Positions 1 to 5,310 of a stretch of DNA of 5,823 nt are shown piece by piece; position 1 is the stretch's first letter, and each line of letters starts with the position of its first letter. The position numbers and the translations under genes are program-made. Origin of the DNA: CAVPGH01 sp046726955 (GTDB lineage Bacteria > Acidobacteriota > Vicinamibacteria > Fen-336); the NCBI GenBank assembly GCA_046726955.1, contig JBKPBQ010000097.1, forward strand, positions 1-5,823, given 5' to 3'. The notes beneath the pieces are model-generated. The model searched no databases, was not told where the DNA came from, and saw only the letters and a list, made by a program, of their open reading frames with translations.

Positions 1-2
1 AT

Positions 3-2063
3 ATCGCCGTCATGCAGCTCGTCGAGAAGGGCACGCTCGACCTCGACGCTCCGGTCGGCCGCTACCTGCGCGACTTCAAGCCGGAGAACCCGTGCGGGGG
101 CACGATCACGCTCCGGATGCTGATGGCGCACCGCTCTGGACTCGTGCGCGAGCCCCCGGTGGGCAACTACTTCGACCCCCGGCCCGCCACCCTCGCCGCC
201 ACGGTGCGGAGCCTGAACGAGACGACGCTCGTCCATCCGCCGGGGACGCGGACGAAGTACTCGAACGCCGGCATCGCCGTGGTGGGGAGGGTGTTGGAGC
301 ATCGCCAGCGGGAGCGCTTCGCCGGGTACGTGAAGCGAGCCGTCCTCGATCCTCTCGGGCTGCGCTCGAGCGCGTTCACGCCCGAGCCGGCGCTCGCTCC
401 CCGCGTCCCGGACGCTCTCATGTGGACGTACGACCCGCGCGTGTTTCCCGTTCCGCGCTTCGAGCTCGGGATGGCCCCGGCGGGCAGCCTCTACGCGACG
501 GTCGGGGACCTCGGACGATTCCTGTGCTTCCTCTTCGCGAGGGGGCGCGGGCCTCGTGGTCCCGTCCTCAAGCCGGAGACGCTCGAGAAGATGTGGACGC
601 CGGCCTTCCCCGTTCCGGGGTCGGAGACCGCCTACGGCCTCGGGTTCCGTCTCTCGACCTTCGAGGGGCATCGGGCCGTCGGCCACGGGGGCGCGATCTA
701 CGGCTTCGCCTCGACGCTGCTCGCGCTTCCGGACGAGAAGCTCGGGGTCGTCGTGGTGGCGACGAAGGACAGCGCAAATGCCGTGACCGATCGGATTGCG
801 AGCTACGCCCTATCCTCGCTCCTCGCCTCGCGGGAGAGGCGGGCGATTCCGGAGGTGGAGACGACCAGGTCTGTCGAGCGCGGGCTTGGACGGTCGCTCG
901 ACGGACGCTATGTATCAGGTGACGGGTGGGCCGAGATCGACGAGCGGGACGGCGAGCTGCACCTCTCTCGCAGCGACGCCTCCCAGCGCCTTCGGCTGCG
1001 CGCTCGCGCCAAGCGCCCGGACCTCGTCGTGGACGACGTGCTCGAGTACGGGCTCCCGGTCCTGGCGGACGGCTCTTCGTTGCGGGTCGGCGATCGGGTC
1101 TACACGCGCGCATTGCCGGCCTTGCCTCCGCCGCCGGTTGCCGACTGGACCGGTCTCATCGGCGAGTACGGCTGGGACCACGAGACGGTCTACGTGCTCG
1201 AGCGCCAGGGCCGGCTGGAGGCGCTCGTCGAGTGGTTCGACTCGTACCCGCTGACGGAGGTCTCTCCCGACGTCTTCCGCTTTCCGCCCACCGGCCTCTA
1301 TTCGGGCGAGACGCTGCGCTTCTCTCGCGACGCCGGAGGCCGCGCCACGCAGGTGCGCCTGAACGGGATCTCCTTCCCGCGGAGGGCGTCGGGCGTCGAG
1401 GGCGGCGTCTTCCGGGTGATGCCTTCGCGGCCGGTCTCCGAGCTCGTCGCGGAGTCGCTGCGCGCCCAGCCTCCGGCGGAGGCCGGCGACCGGGCGCCTT
1501 CCGCGCTCGTCGACGTCGCTCGTCTCGATCCGACGATCAAGCTCGACGTGCGGTACGCGACCACGGACAACTTCCTCGGTGTTCCCGTCTATTCCGCGCC
1601 GCGAGCGTTCCTGCAGCGGCCGGCGGCGGAGGCGCTCGTCCGCGTCCACCGCCATCTCGCCGAGCAGGGCTACGGTCTTCTCGTCTGCGACGCCTACCGG
1701 CCGTGGTACGTGACGCGCATCTTCTGGGAGGCCACGCCGGAGGACAAGCACGTCTTCGTGGCCAACCCCGCGCAGGGCTCGCGGCACAACCGCGGCTGCG
1801 CGGTGGACCTGACGCTCTACCGTCTGGCCGATGGACAGCCCGTGCAAATGCCCGGCGTCTACGACGAGATGTCCGAGCGGTCGTACCCCGACTTCCCGGG
1901 CGGCACGTCCGGGGAGCGGTATCTGCGGTGGGTGCTCCGTCGAGCGATGGAGGACGAGGGCTTCTCCGTCAACGAGGCCGAGTGGTGGCACTTCGACTAC
2001 CGCGACTGGAGCCGCTACGGGATCCAGAACCTCACGTTCGAGCAGCTCGACGCTGGGCGATGA
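3..2063 (+). CDS. Class C beta-lactamase-like serine hydrolase fused to VanX-type D-Ala-D-Ala dipeptidase (5' partial)
   Basis: The frame is open to the window edge: Ile-Ala-Val precede the Met codon at 12. In this family 'AVMQLVEKG..DLDAPV' directly follows the catalytic SxxK helix, so the nucleophile Ser/Lys and any signal peptide lie just upstream; Met12 is not the true start. Counting from Met12 (683 residues to the stop), residues 1-270 are the serine-hydrolase domain, with the Tyr motif YSN at 83-85 and HGG at 225-227 in place of the KTG triad. Residues about 290-370 and 378-458 look like two beta-rich C-terminal modules of the kind that follow such hydrolases. Residues about 498-683 are an M15D dipeptidase: DAYRPW (Arg563), SRHNRGCAVD (zinc ligands His592 and Asp599) and EWWH (catalytic Glu657, zinc ligand His660). 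All VanX key residues are present. Expected roles are hydrolysis of D-Ala-type peptides or esters, and of free D-Ala-D-Ala. Location is probably periplasmic, but the N-terminus is not visible. The stop overlaps the next ATG (ATGA). Confidence 0.92.
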   Translation: MAVMQLVEKGTLDLDAPVGRYLRDFKPENPCGGTITLRMLMAHRSGLVREPPVGNYFDPRPATLAATVRSLNETTLVHPPGTRTKYSNAGIAVVGRVLEHRQRERFAGYVKRAVLDPLGLRSSAFTPEPALAPRVPDALMWTYDPRVFPVPRFELGMAPAGSLYATVGDLGRFLCFLFARGRGPRGPVLKPETLEKMWTPAFPVPGSETAYGLGFRLSTFEGHRAVGHGGAIYGFASTLLALPDEKLGVVVVATKDSANAVTDRIASYALSSLLASRERRAIPEVETTRSVERGLGRSLDGRYVSGDGWAEIDERDGELHLSRSDASQRLRLRARAKRPDLVVDDVLEYGLPVLADGSSLRVGDRVYTRALPALPPPPVADWTGLIGEYGWDHETVYVLERQGRLEALVEWFDSYPLTEVSPDVFRFPPTGLYSGETLRFSRDAGGRATQVRLNGISFPRRASGVEGGVFRVMPSRPVSELVAESLRAQPPAEAGDRAPSALVDVARLDPTIKLDVRYATTDNFLGVPVYSAPRAFLQRPAAEALVRVHRHLAEQGYGLLVCDAYRPWYVTRIFWEATPEDKHVFVANPAQGSRHNRGCAVDLTLYRLADGQPVQMPGVYDEMSERSYPDFPGGTSGERYLRWVLRRAMEDEGFSVNEAEWWHFDYRDWSRYGIQNLTFEQLDAGR

Positions 2064-2754
2064 GGGAGGGGGTTCGATCGCCTCCTCGTCGCATTGAAGG
2101 ATGGGGCGGGTCGTCTTCGTCCGGCCGGCCGTCGGATCCAGGCGATGCCCCGCCTGCAATCGAGGAGCGAACGCTCGTACTGGTCCCAGGAACAGCTCCG
2201 GGCCCTGTCTCGCCAGTCGTTGCGGATGCGGCTCCCCGTCCCCTTTCCGCCTCCATTCCCGTGGTCGAGCCTCTGTCGCCCGCCCGTTACCGAGTCCAGT
2301 TCACGGCCGGAGAAGAGCTTCACGACGACCTTGAGCGGGTTCGGGTTCTCCTCCGGTCAGAGATACCCGACGGCGATCTCGCCGCGATCGTCGGGAAGGC
2401 CGTGCGGGAGCTGCGGCAGCGCCTCGAGGCGAAGCGATTCGGCCGGACGAGCGCTCCGCGGAAGACTCTGCGCCCGACAGCTCCCTCGTCGCGACACGTC
2501 TCATACGAGGTGCGGCGCGCCGTCTACGAGCGCGACCGAAGCCAGTGCCGGTTCGTAGACGCGCAAGGAACGAGATCCCGGAGCGACATGACCTCGAATT
2601 CCACAACCGGGATCCGTTTGGCCTCGGAGGCGGCTCCCATGTCGACAACATCTGCCTGATGTGCCTCCCCCACAACCGGTACCTGGCCGAACTCGATTAC
2701 GGGAAGGAGGTGATGTCCCGGTACATCCAGCGGCGTTCGGATCGCGAGCCTTAG
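2060..2754 (+). pseudogene. HNH endonuclease remnant, frameshifted and N-terminally truncated
   Basis: The only in-frame ATG upstream of the homology is at 2060; it overlaps the previous stop and has no visible Shine-Dalgarno. Recognisable family sequence begins in the linker at about 2180 and is clear from 2261 ('LSPARYRVQFTAGEELHDDL'). It then runs through a helical segment ('PDGDLAAIVGKAV') into 'VRRAVYERDRSQCRFVDAQGTR' (read as two stretches around 2510-2575). The frame is lost there and resumes one base short at 2578 with 'PERHDLEFHNRDPFGLGG', then 'DNICLMCLPHNRYLAELDYG', stopping at 2752-2754. Adding one base to the 'tc' at 2576-2577 gives 'TRCPERHDLEF' and supplies the second Cys expected in this family. 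The repaired product would be 231 aa. Relatives of this HNH group usually carry about 200 further residues at the N-terminus, which are absent here. The 'HN' at 2602-2607 stands where relatives have HH or DH. All of this points to a decaying gene; a sequencing error could explain the frameshift alone but not the other two defects. Confidence 0.8.
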
Positions 2755-2918
2755 TCGGAACCTGGGATAGGGATCTGCTTCTCGGCGGCTCCGCGTAACC
2801 TGACGCTGTAGTCTTGAGTGCGCGGCGGCCGACCTGCAGAATGTCGGCACAAGGCTTCTCGACGCGAGAGGAGCGAGGTGTGCGGTGATCTCGTAGCGAG
2901 GCCGACGATCCCCAGCGC

Positions 2919-2946
2919 CGCGAACTGTTCCCGGAACCAGTTCGCG
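2919..2946. repeat. 28-bp near-perfect palindrome
   Basis: The arms CGCGAACTG (2919-2927) and CAGTTCGCG (2938-2946) are perfect 9-bp reverse complements. The central ten bases, TTCCCGGAAC, are themselves mostly self-complementary with two mispaired positions. It could be an operator-like binding site, a stem-loop in read-through RNA, or part of a short repetitive element. It overlaps the first copy of the direct repeat. Confidence 0.6.
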
Positions 2947-2949
2947 CTC
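2923..2949 (+). repeat. Diverged direct repeat, copy 1
   Basis: This copy matches 22 of 27 positions with 3045-3071. The shared core is TGTTCCCGG. All five differences are transitions (C/T or A/G), as expected of an old duplication. The two copies start 122 bp apart. Confidence 0.5.
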
Positions 2950-3017
2950 CCTGCCACCATTCGCGCGCGTCGTCGCCGCAGCACGATGACTCGACTATCC
3001 GTTCCGGCCCAGGGGAA

Positions 3018-3034
3018 GGTCAGCCTCACTGACC
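3018..3034. repeat. Short perfect stem-loop
   Basis: GGTCAG (3018-3023) and CTGACC (3029-3034) form a perfect 6-bp stem around the 5-base loop CCTCA. It lies 66 bp beyond the EamA stop codon in the direction of EamA transcription. There is no T-run on either side, so it is at best a weak or Rho-assisted end point. Confidence 0.4.
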
Positions 3035-3044
3035 CCGCGAGAGG

Positions 3045-3071
3045 AATTGTTCCCGGGACCGGCTCGCACTC
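3045..3071 (+). repeat. Diverged direct repeat, copy 2
   Basis: Second copy of the 27-bp repeat described at 2923-2949. The palindrome of copy 1 is not preserved here, apart from the inner GTTCCCGGGAC. The copy ends 29 bp before the EamA stop codon on the opposite strand. Confidence 0.5.
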
Positions 3072-3084
3072 ATCGTGCCGGTTC
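3056..3084 (-). terminator. Candidate stem-loop just downstream of the EamA gene, no U-tract
   Basis: ACCGGC (3058-3063) and GCCGGT (3077-3082) form a 6-bp perfect stem around a 13-base loop. In plus-strand RNA the stem extends to 8 bp if a G-U pair is allowed. It lies 16 bp past the EamA stop codon, a typical place for a 3' end structure. The minus-strand sequence after it is not T-rich, so calling it an intrinsic terminator is tentative. Confidence 0.25.
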
Positions 3085-3099
3085 GTCCTCCTCCTCGCA

Positions 3100-3996
3100 T
3101 CAAGCCGGTGTGCTGGACTGTTCCGATGTCTCGCTCCTTCGTGAAGGCCGCGCCGCTCCCGCGACGACCGCGAGGGCAATCCCGCCGAGCACGATGGCGC
3201 CTGCGCCCGCCAACCGCAGGGTGAGCCTCTCGCCGAGGAGCACGATCCCTCCCGCCGCGGCGAGGACAGGCACTGCGAGCTGAAGGACCGCGGCGCGCAG
3301 CGGCGTGAGGCCTCGGAGTGCCGCGTACCACACGGCGTAGCCGAGGCCCGAGGTGATCGCGCCGGAGACGGCGGCGAGCAGCAGCCCGGAAGCCGTGACG
3401 TGCCGGAGCTCCCAGAAGACGACGCTCGCCACGACGGCGAACGGCACGGAACGAAGGAAGTTCGACGCGTTCGTGGCGACCGGGTCCGCCGTCCCGCGGC
3501 CGAGGAGCGAGTAGACGCCCCAGCCCACGCCCGCCAGCGCCATGAGCGCAGCCCCCGCGGGATCCGGAGCGTGAAGACCGGGGGAGGCGAGCAAGACGAG
3601 GCCCGCAAGAGCCACGGCCACCCCCAGCCACTCCAGCGGAGACGGCCGATGGCCCCTCTGCATGCCCCACCCGATCATCGTGGCCTGCACGACGCCGAAC
3701 AGGATGAGGGCGCCCGTTCCCGCGTCCAGCCGCAGGTAGGCGAGCGAGAAGGCGAGCGCGTAGACGAAGAGCGCGACGGCGGCCGAGACGGTTCCCGACC
3801 GCCAGGCCGCTCCCGCCGAGCCCGCGCGGGCGGCGAGAAGAACGAGCACGAGAGCGCCGGCCAGAAGCCGCACGAGAGTGAAGCTGCCCGGGTCGACGAG
3901 CCCTCCCCGCAGCGCGGCGCGGGCGAGCAGCGAGTTCGCGGCGAAAGAGGCGAGCGCGAGGCCAGTGAGGACGGCGGTCCGCCGGGCCGCGCTCAC
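3100..3996 (-). CDS. EamA/DMT-family membrane transporter
   Basis: This 298-aa protein is the usual length for the drug/metabolite transporter superfamily, which commonly has ten membrane helices in two EamA repeats. Hydrophobic segments are visible at roughly 8-27, 40-58, 68-86, 94-112, 121-138, 147-165, 180-196, 202-221, 233-254 and 262-280. The end of the second repeat is typical: 'LGYAVWYAALRGLTPLRAAV' (218-237), then 'LLGERLTL' (253-260) with the conserved Glu in the loop before the last helix. The C-terminal tail is short, polar and Ser/Thr-rich. The GTG start at 3996 overlaps the stop of the upstream SDR gene (GTGA, 4 bp), which implies translational coupling; the frame is open further upstream but that part lies inside the SDR gene. 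The substrate cannot be told from sequence; relatives export metabolites, amino acids or toxic compounds. It is likely the last gene of the cupin-SDR-EamA operon. Confidence 0.88.
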   Translation of the reverse strand: MSAARRTAVLTGLALASFAANSLLARAALRGGLVDPGSFTLVRLLAGALVLVLLAARAGSAGAAWRSGTVSAAVALFVYALAFSLAYLRLDAGTGALILFGVVQATMIGWGMQRGHRPSPLEWLGVAVALAGLVLLASPGLHAPDPAGAALMALAGVGWGVYSLLGRGTADPVATNASNFLRSVPFAVVASVVFWELRHVTASGLLLAAVSGAITSGLGYAVWYAALRGLTPLRAAVLQLAVPVLAAAGGIVLLGERLTLRLAGAGAIVLGGIALAVVAGAARPSRRSETSEQSSTPA

Positions 3997-4784
3997 AGCA
4001 GGCCGCGGATGTAGCCCCCGTCCACGGCGATCGACTGGCCGGTGATGTACGAGGCGCGCTCCGACGCGAGGAAGGCCACGAGCGCGGCCAGCTCGCGCGG
4101 CTCCCCGAGCCGCCGCGCCGGGGTGAGCGCCTCCCAGCGGGCCGCGATCTCGGCGGGTGTACGGCCTTCCGCCTTCGCCATCGACTCCGCGAGCTCGACG
4201 AGACGGTCGGTGCGCGTGTAGCCGGGCATCACGTTGTTCACGGTGATGCCCTGGGCCGCCACCTCGGTGGCGAGCGTCCGCGCCATGCCCGTGACCGCCG
4301 CCCGGATCGAGTTCGAGAGGATGAGCCCGTCTATCGGCTGCTTCACCGCCACCGACGTGACGTTCACGATGCGCCCCCAGCGCCGCTCCTGCATGCCGGG
4401 CAACACGGCGCGCGCGAGCTCGACCGCGCTGCGCAGCAGGAGGTGCACCGCGGCTTCCCAGGCCTCGGGTCCGAGGCTCGCGAAGGTGCCGGCGTGCGGC
4501 CCCCCCGTGTTCGTGACGAGGACGTCGATCCGCCCGTGCTCGCGGCGGCCCGCCTCCACCACCCGCTGTGCGTCCTCGACGCGGCTCAGGTCCGCGACGA
4601 CCGCGGTCACGGGAACCGCCTGCGCCTTCGCGATCGCGGCCCGCGCCTCGAGAAGAGCCGGTTCGCTGCGCGCGCACATCACGAGCGACGCCCCTTCCCG
4701 CGCCAGCTCCTCCGCGATCGCCCGCCCGAGACCCTGGCTGGAAGCGGCGACGAGCGCGACCTTGCCCCGCAGACCGAGGTCCAT
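3993..4784 (-). CDS. Atypical short-chain dehydrogenase/reductase (BKR-like, altered active site)
   Basis: This 263-aa protein has a full Rossmann-type SDR fold. The nucleotide-binding motif is AASSQGLG (13-20) instead of TGxxxGxG. NNAG is replaced by TNTGGP (91-96). The catalytic Ser is present at 144 ('NVTS'), but the YxxxK motif reads SNSIR (157-161), so Tyr is Ser157 and Lys is Arg161. 'TVNNVMPGYTRTDR' (181-194) and 'ITGQSIAVDGG' (247-257) are normal SDR C-terminal features. I recognise this pattern as a subgroup, annotated as putative 3-oxoacyl-ACP reductase-like, that lacks the standard catalytic tetrad; its reaction is unknown to me. The FabG-type name should therefore not be taken as function. 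The ATG shares one base with the cupin stop (TAATG), and the stop overlaps the GTG of the transporter gene, placing it in the middle of a coupled operon. Confidence 0.9.
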   Translation of the reverse strand: MDLGLRGKVALVAASSQGLGRAIAEELAREGASLVMCARSEPALLEARAAIAKAQAVPVTAVVADLSRVEDAQRVVEAGRREHGRIDVLVTNTGGPHAGTFASLGPEAWEAAVHLLLRSAVELARAVLPGMQERRWGRIVNVTSVAVKQPIDGLILSNSIRAAVTGMARTLATEVAAQGITVNNVMPGYTRTDRLVELAESMAKAEGRTPAEIAARWEALTPARRLGEPRELAALVAFLASERASYITGQSIAVDGGYIRGLL

Positions 4785-5161
4785 TACCGCTGCCTCAGGT
4801 AGGCGTCGGTGCCGTCGAGCCAGTCCTGCCGGGGGGGCGCGAAGATGTCGACGTCGAGCGTGTCCTCGAGCGCCTCCGCCTTGTGGGGCAGGTTCGAGGG
4901 GATCACGAGCACCTCTCCCGAGCGCACCACCAGCTCCTTCTCGCCGTTCTCACCCAGCCAGAAGTGCAGCGCCCCCTCGAGCACGTACGTGAGCTGCTCG
5001 TTCTCGTGGGAGTGGCGCGGCACGACGCACCCCTTCTTCAGGTAGACGTGGGCGAGCATGATGCGCTCGCCGGTGACGAGCCGACGGTCGAGGAGGTCGT
5101 TCAGCTTCTCCTTGGGAAGATCCTCCCACCGGTGGAAGCGCGCATCGGTCACGGTCGGCAT
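4784..5161 (-). CDS. Small single-domain cupin protein
   Basis: This 125-aa protein is one cupin barrel. Motif 1 runs 'GCVVPRHSHENEQLTYVLEG' (44-63), giving metal ligands His50 and His52, with Gln56 at the usual Glu position (Glu55 is adjacent). Motif 2 is 'GEVLVIPSNLPH' (82-93) with ligand His93. The metal site looks usable, so it could be a metal-dependent dioxygenase or isomerase, or a small-molecule-binding protein; the sequence does not decide. The start is chosen because AAAGGAG lies seven bases before the ATG. The same frame is open upstream to about 5659, but that part lies opposite, and out of frame with, the sigma-factor gene. It is the first gene of the cupin-SDR-EamA operon, and its TAA shares one base with the SDR ATG. 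No signal peptide is seen, so it should be cytoplasmic. Confidence 0.9.
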   Translation of the reverse strand: MPTVTDARFHRWEDLPKEKLNDLLDRRLVTGERIMLAHVYLKKGCVVPRHSHENEQLTYVLEGALHFWLGENGEKELVVRSGEVLVIPSNLPHKAEALEDTLDVDIFAPPRQDWLDGTDAYLRQR

Positions 5162-5168
5162 GGTGTGG

Positions 5169-5175
5169 CTCCTTT
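5169..5175 (-). promoter_or_regulatory. Strong Shine-Dalgarno for the cupin gene
   Basis: The minus strand reads AAAGGAG, then a 7-base spacer before the ATG at 5161-5159. It is the only strong ribosome binding site seen among the minus-strand genes. It fixes the cupin start and suggests that the two downstream genes rely on coupling. Confidence 0.8.
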
Positions 5176-5195
5176 CCGCCGCGGCGTGGGCCGGG

Positions 5196-5213
5196 CGATT
5201 CGCCCCCGAATCG
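5196..5213 (-). promoter_or_regulatory. Perfect inverted repeat in the cupin leader
   Basis: CGATTCG (5196-5202) and CGAATCG (5207-5213) form a perfect 7-bp stem with a 4-base loop (CCCC on plus, GGGG on minus). Its near edge is 34 bases upstream of the cupin start codon. It could be a repressor operator or an RNA hairpin in the 5' leader. Function is inferred from position only. Confidence 0.4.
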
Positions 5214-5288
5214 TGCGTGGTGTGGAGGATTGAGCTGGTGCATATGGGACGCACGACTCGCGAGCGCGCCGCTCCCCCACGAGGCGGG

Positions 5289-5298
5289 AGACTAGCAC
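5289..5298 (-). promoter_or_regulatory. Possible extended -10 promoter element for the cupin operon
   Basis: The minus strand reads GTGCTAGTCT, which fits an extended -10 (TG-n-TAnnnT) in the gap just past the sigma-factor stop codon. No good -35 hexamer is seen 16-18 bases upstream, where the sequence is CGCGTA. Transcription from here would give a leader of about 120 bases that includes the inverted repeat at 5196-5213. Evidence is weak. Confidence 0.25.
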
Positions 5299-5310
5299 GC
5301 CCCGGGATCG

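Larger units (their letters stand above)
2755..3099. other. Gene-poor gap between convergent genes
   Basis: This 345 bp stretch separates the plus-strand HNH remnant from the end of the minus-strand EamA gene. Open frames cross it, notably on the minus strand, but none has a ribosome binding site or recognisable protein family. It contains three inverted repeats and a diverged direct repeat, listed separately. No T-tract follows any of the stems, so no standard intrinsic terminator is evident. It may be degraded coding sequence or a small repetitive element. Confidence 0.6.

Noticed and set aside
926..2060. Long open frame on the plus strand leading into the HNH remnant
   Set aside because: It lies out of frame within the hydrolase-dipeptidase gene, is Arg/Ala/Pro-rich and resembles no family; it is a by-product of high GC. 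Only the part after 2060 is meaningful.
915..2159. 414-codon open frame on the minus strand
   Set aside because: Antisense to the hydrolase-dipeptidase gene, with charged low-complexity composition and no recognisable domain.
2545..2754. Separate small gene starting at GTG 2545
   Set aside because: Its first residues are meaningless, while from 2578 on it is the second half of an HNH domain whose first half is in the adjacent frame; a frameshift explains it better than a new gene.
2751..3030. Minus-strand open frame in the gap, ending in 'AAEKQIPIPGSD'
   Set aside because: No ribosome binding site, no recognisable family, and it is continuous with a shadow frame of the EamA gene. Relic coding sequence remains possible.
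2755..3099. tRNA, CRISPR array or integron-type site in the gap
   Set aside because: There is no cloverleaf with a GTTCRA T-loop, no regularly spaced repeats beyond two diverged copies, and no attC-like core sites.
3997..4677. N-terminal extension of the EamA protein
   Set aside because: This frame lies inside the SDR gene in another register and is Arg/Gly-rich. The GTG at 3996 gives the normal family length and start.
5162..5310. ECF41 target promoter (TGTCACA about 16 bases before CGTC)
   Set aside because: A CGTC occurs on the minus strand near 5251, but no TGTCACA-like sequence lies at the right distance.
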